Shown: piece by piece, positions 1-7,172 of the stretch
Position numbering within the stretch: the stretch's first letter is position 1
How the letters are laid out: each line of letters starts with the position of its first letter
Source: an uncultured bacterium
Lineage (GTDB): Bacteria; Cyanobacteriota; Vampirovibrionia; Gastranaerophilales; Gastranaerophilaceae
Assembly (NCBI GenBank): GCA_949294335.1
Contig: CASFGO010000017.1
Span: 1 to 64,000 of the forward strand
Length of the DNA stretch: 64,000 bases
Direction of reading: 5' to 3'
Program-made: the position numbers and the translations under genes
The notes under the pieces: generated by a model
What the model was told of the DNA's origin: nothing
What the model saw: only the letters and a program-made list of their open reading frames with translations
Database searches by the model: none

Positions 1-58
1 TGAATTGATTGCCTATATCTTTTTGATTTTGTGAATTTATGTTGTTTCCGCCTGTCAA
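1..58 (-). CDS. 5' end of an unidentified leftward gene (partial)
   Basis: Reading leftward from 58, a TTG codon opens a frame (M-T-G-G-N-N-I-N-S-Q-N-Q-K-D...) that runs open off the window edge. AAGGA lies 8 bases before the TTG. The ~80 bases upstream (62-143) closely match the leader of the 1375-residue protein gene that starts at 7173, also with TTG, which supports a real start here. Only 19 residues are visible. They are polar, Asn/Gln-rich and carry no signal peptide, so no function can be assigned. It may belong to the same class of large lineage-specific proteins as the gene at 7173; this is inference from the shared leader. Confidence 0.5.
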   Translation of the reverse strand, partial: MTGGNNINSQNQKDIGNQF

Positions 59-61
59 TTC

Positions 62-143
62 CTTATTCCTTTTTATCGATACACTTCACTATGGATGTAT
101 ACGACAAGGTATTAGAAAATCTTTAGTGATTGTTAAGAAATAT
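62..143 (-). promoter_or_regulatory. Conserved ~80-base leader, copy A
   Basis: Read on the minus strand, this segment aligns over about 80 bases with 7084-7165 read on the plus strand. Identical blocks include TTTCTTAACAA, CTAAAGATTTTCT, ATAGTGAAGTGTATC and AAAAGGAATAAG, in the same order and spacing. In both places the element ends just before a TTG-initiated gene. It probably holds promoter, operator and ribosome-binding site. A short stem (TATAC/GTGTA around a 12-base loop) could form in the transcript. Confidence 0.65.
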
Positions 144-1025
144 TTAGATTATTAATTTATTATCATCTAAAACACAATTTCCCCCATAAGGAATAGTATT
201 TTTTGTATCTTCATGCGAAATATTCAAGCCTGAAATAGTTGGAATATTTAATTCTTCAGCTAGTTGATTAAATAAAAATTGTAATTGGTCAGGGTATTCA
301 ACATCTAAGAATTTACCCAACGCTAGACCTTTTATGTTTTTTCTAAATTCTTCTATATTTAATAATTGAGTAAACATTTTATCTATCTTGTACACAGGTT
401 CATTTAAGTCTTCTGCAAAGAATATAAAATCATCATCTGGGATAAAATCAAGTCCAGCAAGTGAAACAATAGATGCTAAATTGCCACCCCAAATAATACC
501 TTCGGCTCGACCTTTTTGGTATACTACTGGAGCTTCTAAAACTTGTTCTTTATGTGCTAAAGCATCAAAAAAGCTATCAATTGTATATTTGTCAATTCTT
601 TCAGCACCAAAATCCCCCTTTATCATAGGAGATGAATATGTTATTAGATTGGCTTTTTTTAAAAACATCGCAGATAAAATTGTTATATCAGAATACCCAC
701 AAAAATTTTTAGGATTTTGTTTAATTAATTCATAATCAATTTTGTTTATTAACCTTAAAGCTCCATATCCTCCTCTTGCACAAATAATTGTGTCAATTTC
801 TTTATTAGAAAAAGCCCAATGTAAATCTTCTAATCTTTCTTCATCTGTTGCAGATAAATATCTGTCTTGCGAAAAAGTATGTTCTGAAAAAACAACCTTA
901 TACCCTAAACCTTCCAAAAAACTTTTAGCCCTATACATTGGTTCTTTATCTAAAATAGGGCCTGAGGGTGCTATTACACCTATTGTGTCACCTTTTGTTA
1001 ACGATTTTGGTAATATGTAGCTCAT
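144..1025 (-). CDS. ldcA: Muramoyltetrapeptide LD-carboxypeptidase (S66 family)
   Basis: 293-residue serine peptidase of the LdcA/MccF family, which removes the terminal D-Ala from murein tetrapeptides during peptidoglycan recycling. Visible are the N-terminal GVIAPSG strand, ARGGYGA (83-89), the nucleophile elbow GYSD (Ser112), WGGNL (179-183), the EDLNEPVYKID segment with the catalytic-type Glu205, and His271 in SHEDTKNTIPYGG. Length fits the family. An upstream ATT/GTG-rich extension is possible, but ATG at 1025 is preceded by AAAAGGAGATGTT, a good ribosome-binding site. No signal peptide, so it acts in the cytoplasm. Divergent from dnaX with only 29 bases between the two starts. Confidence 0.9.
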   Translation of the reverse strand: MSYILPKSLTKGDTIGVIAPSGPILDKEPMYRAKSFLEGLGYKVVFSEHTFSQDRYLSATDEERLEDLHWAFSNKEIDTIICARGGYGALRLINKIDYELIKQNPKNFCGYSDITILSAMFLKKANLITYSSPMIKGDFGAERIDKYTIDSFFDALAHKEQVLEAPVVYQKGRAEGIIWGGNLASIVSLAGLDFIPDDDFIFFAEDLNEPVYKIDKMFTQLLNIEEFRKNIKGLALGKFLDVEYPDQLQFLFNQLAEELNIPTISGLNISHEDTKNTIPYGGNCVLDDNKLII

Positions 1026-1039
1026 AACATCTCCTTTTG

Positions 1040-1054
1040 TGATACAATTATAGC
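1040..1054 (+). promoter_or_regulatory. Extended -10 promoter of dnaX, probably leaderless
   Basis: TGA-TACAAT (1040-1048) lies 6 bases before the ATG at 1055, and there is no Shine-Dalgarno sequence. Transcription from this hexamer would begin at about the A of the start codon, giving a leaderless mRNA. Confidence 0.55.
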
Positions 1055-2935
1055 ATGGGCGAGAATTATATACCTTTATATAGAAAATATAGACCACAAA
1101 AACTAGAGGAGATAGTAGGACAAGAGCATATAAAGCAAGCTCTTTCTAATGCTATTAATCTTGGTAAAATTTCACATGCCTATTTGTTTACAGGGCCTCG
1201 TGGTACAGGTAAGACATCAACTGCTAGAATCTTGGCTAAATCTTTAAACTGTGTAAATGGCCCAACTGTTGAGCCTTGTGGGAAATGTACAAGTTGTGTT
1301 GATATTACTAATTCTGTTCCTATTGATGTAATTGAAATCGATGCTGCAAGTAACAGAAAAGTTGAAGATGCTCAAAATATTCTTGAAAAAATACAATATG
1401 TTCCTGTTAATGGGAAATACAAAATTTATATAATTGATGAAGTTCACATGCTTACAAATACGGCATTTAATGCTTTGTTAAAAACATTAGAAGAACCACC
1501 TAAAAATGTTGTGTTCATTCTTGCAACAACAGAATCTCATAAGGTTTTAGATACAATCAAAAGTCGTTGTCAAAGATTTGATTTTCGAAGAATTACAACT
1601 GACGATATTGCAAAACACTTAAGATATATTTCTGATAAAGAAAAAATAAATATTTCAGACGGTGCATTATATTCTATCGCTAAAAACTCTGCAGGTGGTA
1701 TGCGTGATAGTATTGCTTTACTTGACCAAGTAAGTATTTTAGGTGAATCCAAAGAAATAACAGAAGATGATATTAATAATCTTTTAGGTCGTTTATCTTT
1801 TGATGTTCTTTATGAAATGGCAGAAAAAATTATTCAATCAGATTCAATAAATGCAATAAAATTATTGGAAAAAGTCTATAATTCAGGGAATGAACCTGTA
1901 CAAATTTTAAATAATTTAATGTACTATTTCAAAAATTTATTAATCGTAAAAAATTGCGATAATGAAACATCATTAGAATTAACCAACTTAAATGAAGCTC
2001 AACTAAAACAACTAAATAAACAAAAAGAAGAAGTTGAAACACATCAAATTGTATTTTTAATCGAGAAAACAGCAAATTATATAAAAGAGATAAAAACTAC
2101 AACTAATCAACAGATGTGGTTAGAAGTTGCATTGATTGATTTATCAAATCTTACTAATAATACAAAATTGATTGAACTACAAAATAGAATTCAAGCTCTT
2201 GAAGGCGGTGAGGTTTCAGTTCCACCTGTAAGACATGCTATAACTCCACCGATTGAAAAAGTTTCTGTTCCTGTTTCAAAGCCAGTAATACAAGAAATAA
2301 AACAAGAAGCTGTTCAAACTGTACAAGAATCAGTAAAAGAAATCAAGCAAGAAGAAATAATTACAGAACCTGTAGAAGGAACAAAACAAGAAGAACAACT
2401 AGAAGAAAAAGACGATTTTACACCAATGCCAAAAGCTAAGATGCTTGATCCTGCAACTGATATTAGAAGCTTATGGGCAACATTATTATTACATGTTAAA
2501 AGTCCATCAACTCAAGCACTATTAAAATTGGCGAACCCTGTAAAAATTGCACCGAATGAGGTTGTTATTACATTTAAACAGTCTATATTTGTAAAACAAG
2601 CAAATGATGGTACTAAAAAAACAGCAATTATGGAAGCTGCAGATGCAATGTTTGGACAAAAGAATACACATGTTCTGATTAGAACGCCATTAGAGTCAGA
2701 TGTCGAAATAGGAAAAGTTGTTCCAGCATCTAAACCAAAACCTATTACCCCACCAAATGAAGTTAAAACTTTAGCTCCAAAACAAGAAAACGTATCAGAG
2801 GAAGAAATTGAAACAGTTCAAGAAGTTCAAAAAGCTCCTGAAAAAAAAACAGAATCAACGGATGATGAACCAAAGTTTGAATCAGACCAAAGCAAGATGA
2901 TTAAAGAACTTTTTGATGGGAAGTATATTAATTAG
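1055..2935 (+). CDS. dnaX: DNA polymerase III subunit gamma/tau
   Basis: 626-residue clamp-loader ATPase of the replicative polymerase. It has the start YRKYRPQ, Walker A GPRGTGKT (47-54), the zinc module (Cys66, Cys75, Cys78, Cys81), Walker B IIDEVHML (127-133), sensor/arginine-finger segments TTESHKVLDTIKSRCQRF and GGMRDSIALLDQ. After about residue 370 comes a low-complexity Gln/Glu/Lys/Pro/Val linker, then a folded domain around 465-560 and another acidic tail, so the tau-like C-terminal part is present. No programmed-frameshift slippery site was noticed. Transcribed divergently from ldcA; the promoter abuts the start codon. Confidence 0.97.
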   Translation: MGENYIPLYRKYRPQKLEEIVGQEHIKQALSNAINLGKISHAYLFTGPRGTGKTSTARILAKSLNCVNGPTVEPCGKCTSCVDITNSVPIDVIEIDAASNRKVEDAQNILEKIQYVPVNGKYKIYIIDEVHMLTNTAFNALLKTLEEPPKNVVFILATTESHKVLDTIKSRCQRFDFRRITTDDIAKHLRYISDKEKINISDGALYSIAKNSAGGMRDSIALLDQVSILGESKEITEDDINNLLGRLSFDVLYEMAEKIIQSDSINAIKLLEKVYNSGNEPVQILNNLMYYFKNLLIVKNCDNETSLELTNLNEAQLKQLNKQKEEVETHQIVFLIEKTANYIKEIKTTTNQQMWLEVALIDLSNLTNNTKLIELQNRIQALEGGEVSVPPVRHAITPPIEKVSVPVSKPVIQEIKQEAVQTVQESVKEIKQEEIITEPVEGTKQEEQLEEKDDFTPMPKAKMLDPATDIRSLWATLLLHVKSPSTQALLKLANPVKIAPNEVVITFKQSIFVKQANDGTKKTAIMEAADAMFGQKNTHVLIRTPLESDVEIGKVVPASKPKPITPPNEVKTLAPKQENVSEEEIETVQEVQKAPEKKTESTDDEPKFESDQSKMIKELFDGKYIN

Positions 2936-3005
2936 TTAATATGTTTAACATTAATTTATTTTTGTATCTGTTTGTTTTAAAATAGAAACAAATGGAGAAT
3001 ATGTG

Positions 3006-3353
3006 ATGTTATTAGAATTTTTACAATCAAAAATACATAGAGCGACAATAACAGATTCTGATTTGAATTATGTTGGTTCAATTACAATAGATGCTGACAT
3101 ATTAGATGCTGCAAAAATTAGAGAATATCAAAAAGTTGAAATATTAAATATCAATAATGGCGAAAGATTTCAAACTTATGCAATAAAAGGCGAAAGAAAA
3201 TCAAAAATCTTTTGTGTAAATGGAGCGGCGGCTAGAAAAGTTCAAAAAGGGGATAAAGTTATTATTGTATCATATGGTTATTATCAAGAAGATGAAGTTA
3301 AAAATTATAGACCAACTATTATTCAAATTGATGATGATAACAATATAATTTAA
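3006..3353 (+). CDS. panD: Aspartate 1-decarboxylase (pyruvoyl enzyme)
   Basis: 115-residue proenzyme that self-cleaves and decarboxylates L-aspartate to beta-alanine for pantothenate and CoA synthesis. The cleavage site is the Gly24-Ser25 bond in NYVGSITID; Ser25 becomes the pyruvoyl group. Other family features are SKIHRATIT at the N-terminus, the INNGERFQTYAI strand and NGAAARKVQKGDKVIIVSY. ATG at 3006 was chosen over an in-frame GTG one codon earlier because GGAG lies 8 bases before the ATG. It is followed closely by a small ORF and the two-component genes. No other pantothenate gene is in the window. Confidence 0.95.
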   Translation: MLLEFLQSKIHRATITDSDLNYVGSITIDADILDAAKIREYQKVEILNINNGERFQTYAIKGERKSKIFCVNGAAARKVQKGDKVIIVSYGYYQEDEVKNYRPTIIQIDDDNNII

Positions 3354-3362
3354 GGATTAATA

Positions 3363-3506
3363 ATGGATTTTAGACCTAAAAAGAAGAAGAAAAAAAGTTT
3401 TGAAATAAAAACGAAAAATATGGGAGTTGATATAGATAAAAATGAATATCAAACAATAAGTGAATCCTTTACAAATAATCCCGAAAAATATTATAATAGG
3501 GGTTAA
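3363..3506 (+). CDS. Small lysine-rich hypothetical protein (47 aa)
   Basis: ATG at 3363 follows AAGGA by 7 bases and opens a 47-codon frame ending at TAA 3504-3506. The product starts MDFRPKKKKKKSFEIK, with a run of six lysines, then an acidic/polar half with tyrosines. There is no membrane segment. It lies 9 bases after panD and 21 bases before the response regulator, so it is probably co-transcribed. Function unknown; the basic N-terminus could bind nucleic acid or acidic surfaces, but this is speculation. The Shine-Dalgarno site and spacing are the main support. Confidence 0.6.
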   Translation: MDFRPKKKKKKSFEIKTKNMGVDIDKNEYQTISESFTNNPEKYYNRG

Positions 3507-3527
3507 AAAATCAGATAGGGGTATATT

Positions 3528-4235
3528 ATGACAGAAATGAAAAGAATATTAATCGTAGATGACGATGATGAAATAAGAGATTTATTAGAATTTGACGTTT
3601 CTCAAAGTGGTTATTTTGTTGATACTGCCTCTGATGGTAAAGAAGGTTTACAAAAAGCATTAAATAACTCTTATGACTTGATATTGTTAGATGTTATGAT
3701 GCCTAAAATGAATGGGTTTGATGTTTGTAAAAATATAAGACAAGCAAAATTAGCGATTCCAATCTTAATGCTTACAGCAAAAGGAACAATTAATGATAAG
3801 ACAATTGGTTTTGATTGTGGTGCAGATGATTATTTAGTAAAACCTTTTGATATTCAAGAAGTATTGTTACGAATAAGAGTGTTATTAAGAAGAAATCAGA
3901 TACAAGATACAAATCCAATAACAAACGAAATTTTGCACTCTGGGAATATTGAAATTTTACCTGAGACATTAGAAGCAATTATTCTAAATAAAAAAGTAAA
4001 ATTAACTCCAACAGAATTTGAAATTTTATATTGCCTAATGCAACATTTTAATAATCCTGTAACTTTAGCCACATTATTAGATGAAGTTTGGGGTTATGAT
4101 AGTGATGAAGACGTAAGAATGGTTAGAGTGCATGTAGGTGGATTAAGAAACAAAATTGAGCCAGATCCTAAAAAACCTCAATATCTTCATACCGTAACAA
4201 ATGTTGGTTATAAATTAACTCCATTTGGAGAATAA
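3528..4235 (+). CDS. OmpR/PhoB-family response regulator (RpaB-like)
   Basis: 235 residues. Receiver domain 5-120 has the acidic pocket at Asp11-Asp14, phospho-acceptor Asp55 in LILLDVMMP, Thr83 and Lys105 (LVKPF). The winged-helix DNA-binding domain (about 130-235) contains LTPTEFEILYCLMQH and VRVHVGGLRNKIEPDPKKPQYLHTVTNVGYKL. The receiver resembles cyanobacterial RpaA/RpaB regulators, but I cannot separate these from generic PhoB-like proteins by eye. AGGGG precedes the ATG. The partner kinase starts 2 bases after the stop codon, so they form a standard two-component pair. Confidence 0.92.
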   Translation: MTEMKRILIVDDDDEIRDLLEFDVSQSGYFVDTASDGKEGLQKALNNSYDLILLDVMMPKMNGFDVCKNIRQAKLAIPILMLTAKGTINDKTIGFDCGADDYLVKPFDIQEVLLRIRVLLRRNQIQDTNPITNEILHSGNIEILPETLEAIILNKKVKLTPTEFEILYCLMQHFNNPVTLATLLDEVWGYDSDEDVRMVRVHVGGLRNKIEPDPKKPQYLHTVTNVGYKLTPFGE

Positions 4236-4237
4236 TA

Positions 4238-5917
4238 ATGGGCTTAAATATTAGATTTACACGTTTAAAAATAGTAGAACAAATTGCAATAGTATTATTC
4301 TTTGCAGTTGTTATTCCAATGACTATTAGTGGAATAATCATAAATAACATAAACCAACAATCAGTCCGTTTACAATTAAAAGAAGCAGCCACATTAATTG
4401 CAAATATGGTTTCTGATGAAGTAGATGTATTTGAAGCAAGTGCATCAAATGAGTTAAATCAAATAGTAATGACATTAGACTATTTTAACAACGATTCTGC
4501 TAAACAAAACTATTTAAATAAAATCCAAAAAAATTCTGATATTTATAAAAAAATATTTATAATTAATTCAGAAGATGAGTTTTCAAAAATTTATAATGAA
4601 TGCATAAATCATCAAGAAACTGCACTAAAAGCAATGCTGAAAGATGGTAGATATTTAATTGCTATTTTTGACATAAATGTTTTAAGAGAACAAATATTTT
4701 CACCATTAAAAGATGATAAACGTCAGATAAATATTCTTACTTATGATGGTAAAATTATAACTTCGCATAATTATAATGAAAAATTGTATCAACAAAGTAT
4801 TACACAGTTACCTAGAAAACTAGTAGATGAGGATGCAGTTGTTTTTGGAAAAATCAAAAACCAACCTTTTGTTTATTTAAAAAAAGAAAAGCCAAAAGTT
4901 TTGGTTGTTGTAAATACTCCTCATGATTTAACTAAGAAAACGATTGATTATGGCAGAACCAAGATAATTTTATCTGTACTAATAGCATCATTAACCGTTT
5001 TATTTATAGTCGGACTTTATACTTATTATCTTTATATAAATATTCGACAATTATTTAAAGCAATTATTGCAATATCCAAAGGAAATTATAGAAGACGTAT
5101 AAGACTTTTATCAAGCGTATTTACACCATACGAAATTATTTTCTTGTCGTTTGAATTCAATCGAATGGTAAAACAGATTAATAAATCATATTCAAAACTT
5201 AAAAAGACAAATAAAGAATTAAAAGAATTAAATGAATTTCGTTCAAATATGATTGATACAGTAAGTCATGAATTAAGAACTCCTTTAACAAGTATTCAAG
5301 GATATACTTCAAGACTATTGCGTCAAGATATTGAAATAGATAAAGAAACCCAGCAAAAATCATTAAAAGTAATCAAGAAACAAGCTGAACGACTAAAAAG
5401 AATGATAGAAGATTTATTAGTTATACCAGATATTGAAGATTCAAGATTGAATGTAATCATGGATACAATTTCAATACCTGAAGTTATTGATGATGCAATA
5501 TTACTTGTTAAAAATTCCTCATCAAAAGTTATAGTAAATAATGTTTCAAAAGAAATTTCTCAAATATATGCAGATAGAGATAGATTTGAACAAGTTGTAA
5601 TTAATTTAATTGAAAACGCTGTTAAATATGGGATTGATGATACAGATATTACAATTAATGCTTATGAAGAAGAAAACAGAGTAATAATTGAGGTTAATAA
5701 TAAATATCCATTAATATCAAGAGAGAAATTAAAAACTCTATTTGATAAGTTTACACGAATTGATGATAAGACAACACGAACAACAAGAGGAACCGGCTTA
5801 GGTTTGTTTATCGTAAAAGGTTTGGTTGAAGCAATGGGTGGAGAAGTTCGTTTGTATTCAACAGAAGAAGAAGGATTTACTGTAAAAGTATTCTTAGATA
5901 AGGCAAACCAAGAATGA
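4238..5917 (+). CDS. Membrane histidine kinase with HAMP domain
   Basis: 559 residues. Transmembrane helix about 13-36, a ~205-residue extracytoplasmic sensor (dCache-like size), a second helix about 243-265, HAMP about 266-320, then HisKA with phospho-acceptor His344 in SHELRTPL and HATPase_c (N box NLIENAVKYG 456-465, F-box-like LFDKFTR, G2 box TTRGTGLGL 515-523). The G1 box, usually DxGxG, is not recognisable: the equivalent stretch reads EVNNKYPLISREKL (485-498). The kinase may therefore bind ATP unusually or act mainly as a phosphatase. It is the partner of the regulator just upstream and overlaps tadA by 4 bases. Confidence 0.9.
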   Translation: MGLNIRFTRLKIVEQIAIVLFFAVVIPMTISGIIINNINQQSVRLQLKEAATLIANMVSDEVDVFEASASNELNQIVMTLDYFNNDSAKQNYLNKIQKNSDIYKKIFIINSEDEFSKIYNECINHQETALKAMLKDGRYLIAIFDINVLREQIFSPLKDDKRQINILTYDGKIITSHNYNEKLYQQSITQLPRKLVDEDAVVFGKIKNQPFVYLKKEKPKVLVVVNTPHDLTKKTIDYGRTKIILSVLIASLTVLFIVGLYTYYLYINIRQLFKAIIAISKGNYRRRIRLLSSVFTPYEIIFLSFEFNRMVKQINKSYSKLKKTNKELKELNEFRSNMIDTVSHELRTPLTSIQGYTSRLLRQDIEIDKETQQKSLKVIKKQAERLKRMIEDLLVIPDIEDSRLNVIMDTISIPEVIDDAILLVKNSSSKVIVNNVSKEISQIYADRDRFEQVVINLIENAVKYGIDDTDITINAYEEENRVIIEVNNKYPLISREKLKTLFDKFTRIDDKTTRTTRGTGLGLFIVKGLVEAMGGEVRLYSTEEEGFTVKVFLDKANQE

Positions 5918-6327
5918 AACGAGCAATAGAGGAAGCTTTAAAAGTTAAGAATGATGTTCCTGTAGGTGCAATTATTTTAAAAGAAGGTGAAATAATTGCA
6001 AGTACTCATAATTTAAAAGAAGAAACACAAGATGTTACAGCTCATGCAGAAATCCTTGCAATCAAAGAGGCGCAGAATAAAATAGGTTCTTGGCGATTAG
6101 ATGATTGTGAAATGTTTGTAACTCTAGAACCTTGCCCTATGTGCGGATGGGCAATTATGCAAGCGAGGATTAAGACTCTTTACTTTGGAAGCTATGATTC
6201 TCAATATGGAGCATTTTCAAAGTTAGAACTTAATAAAATTGCAAATTCTCCAATCAAAATATATGGTGGAATTAATGAATTAGAATGTGATAGATTATTA
6301 GAAGAATTTTTCTTGAGGATAAGATGA
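5914..6327 (+). CDS. tadA: tRNA-specific adenosine deaminase
   Basis: 137-residue zinc deaminase that converts A34 to inosine in tRNA-Arg(ACG). The HAE motif (His44, Glu46) and PCPMC (Cys74, Cys77) are complete, and VPVGAI plus the ARIKTLYFGSYD segment are typical of TadA. The N-terminus is short but reaches the first family helix (MKRAIEEALKVKNDVPVGA). ATG overlaps the kinase stop by 4 bases (ATGA) and the 3' end overlaps the next gene by 4 bases, so translation is probably coupled through the operon. A guanine/cytosine deaminase of the same fold is possible but less likely given the length and motif context. Confidence 0.9.
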   Translation: MKRAIEEALKVKNDVPVGAIILKEGEIIASTHNLKEETQDVTAHAEILAIKEAQNKIGSWRLDDCEMFVTLEPCPMCGWAIMQARIKTLYFGSYDSQYGAFSKLELNKIANSPIKIYGGINELECDRLLEEFFLRIR

Positions 6328-7070
6328 TAACAAAGAATGAGTTAGATACATTAGCTGAAAAATATGAGAACAAAGTATTTATAGAAACTGATCCTATCCG
6401 CACAGTACATAAATATACTAAGAAAGAGGATATTGAAATATCTGCATTTCTTGCTTCTTTATTTGCTTACGGAAATAGAAAGGTATTTATTCCAAAGCTA
6501 GAATATCTTTTTACTCAGATGGGGAAATCTCCTCTTGAATATATCCAAAAAGGAGATTTTTCAAACTTAAAAGGGTTTAATTATAGGTTTGGTAAAGAGA
6601 ACGATATTTTAGGCATTTTAAATATTTTGAATAAACTATATAATTCTGATGAAACATTAGAATCTTTGTTTAAATACGGCTATGAAACAACAGGAACAAT
6701 TGCTGGCATGTTCGAAGTTGTAACAGATTATTTTTATTCAAATGTTGAAAATGTTGGGGAAGGTTTTTATTTTATGGTTGCCAATCCAAGAAATGGTGGT
6801 GCAATGAAAAGAATGTGTATGTTTTTAAGGTGGATGGTAAGAAAGTCCGAAGTAGATTTAGGTATTTGGAATTTTATTCCAACAAGCGAACTTTTGATTC
6901 CATTAGATACTCATGTTGCAAGAATATCAAGAGAAATGGGATTGTTAACAAGAAAAAGTAATGATTTTAAAGCTGTTATTGAGCTAACAAATAATTTAAA
7001 GAAATACGATCCCAAAGACCCAATCAAATATGATTTTGCGATTTATGGTCTTGGTATAAACAATAATTAA
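6324..7070 (+). CDS. DUF2400 / TIGR02757 family protein
   Basis: 248 residues. Recognisable family stretches are TDPIRTVHKYTKKEDIEISAFLASLFAYGNRKVFI, NPRNGGAMKRMCMFLRWMVRK and LLIPLDTHVARISREMGLL near the C-terminus. The fold is thought to be related to HhH-GPD DNA glycosylases, but no activity is established for the family. It overlaps tadA by 4 bases and ends the operon that starts at or before the response regulator. The C-terminus stops soon after DFAIYGLGI, where I would expect a few more residues, so the end may be slightly short. Confidence 0.8.
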   Translation: MITKNELDTLAEKYENKVFIETDPIRTVHKYTKKEDIEISAFLASLFAYGNRKVFIPKLEYLFTQMGKSPLEYIQKGDFSNLKGFNYRFGKENDILGILNILNKLYNSDETLESLFKYGYETTGTIAGMFEVVTDYFYSNVENVGEGFYFMVANPRNGGAMKRMCMFLRWMVRKSEVDLGIWNFIPTSELLIPLDTHVARISREMGLLTRKSNDFKAVIELTNNLKKYDPKDPIKYDFAIYGLGINNN

Positions 7071-7083
7071 TTTAAATACTTAA

Positions 7084-7165
7084 TTTTTCTTAACAAACCC
7101 TAAAGATTTTCTTATTCTAAGCCGTACACACATATAGTGAAGTGTATCTAGGAAAAGGAATAAGA
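7084..7165 (+). promoter_or_regulatory. Conserved ~80-base leader, copy B
   Basis: This is the plus-strand match of the minus-strand segment 62-143. The two copies share several blocks of 11-15 identical bases in the same order, and roughly three quarters of positions overall. It fills the interval between the DUF2400 gene and the TTG-initiated gene at 7173. AGGA at 7156-7159 lies 13 bases before the TTG, farther than usual. A TACAC/GTGTA stem-loop is possible at about 7125-7148. Confidence 0.65.
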
Positions 7166-7172
7166 ATTAAAA

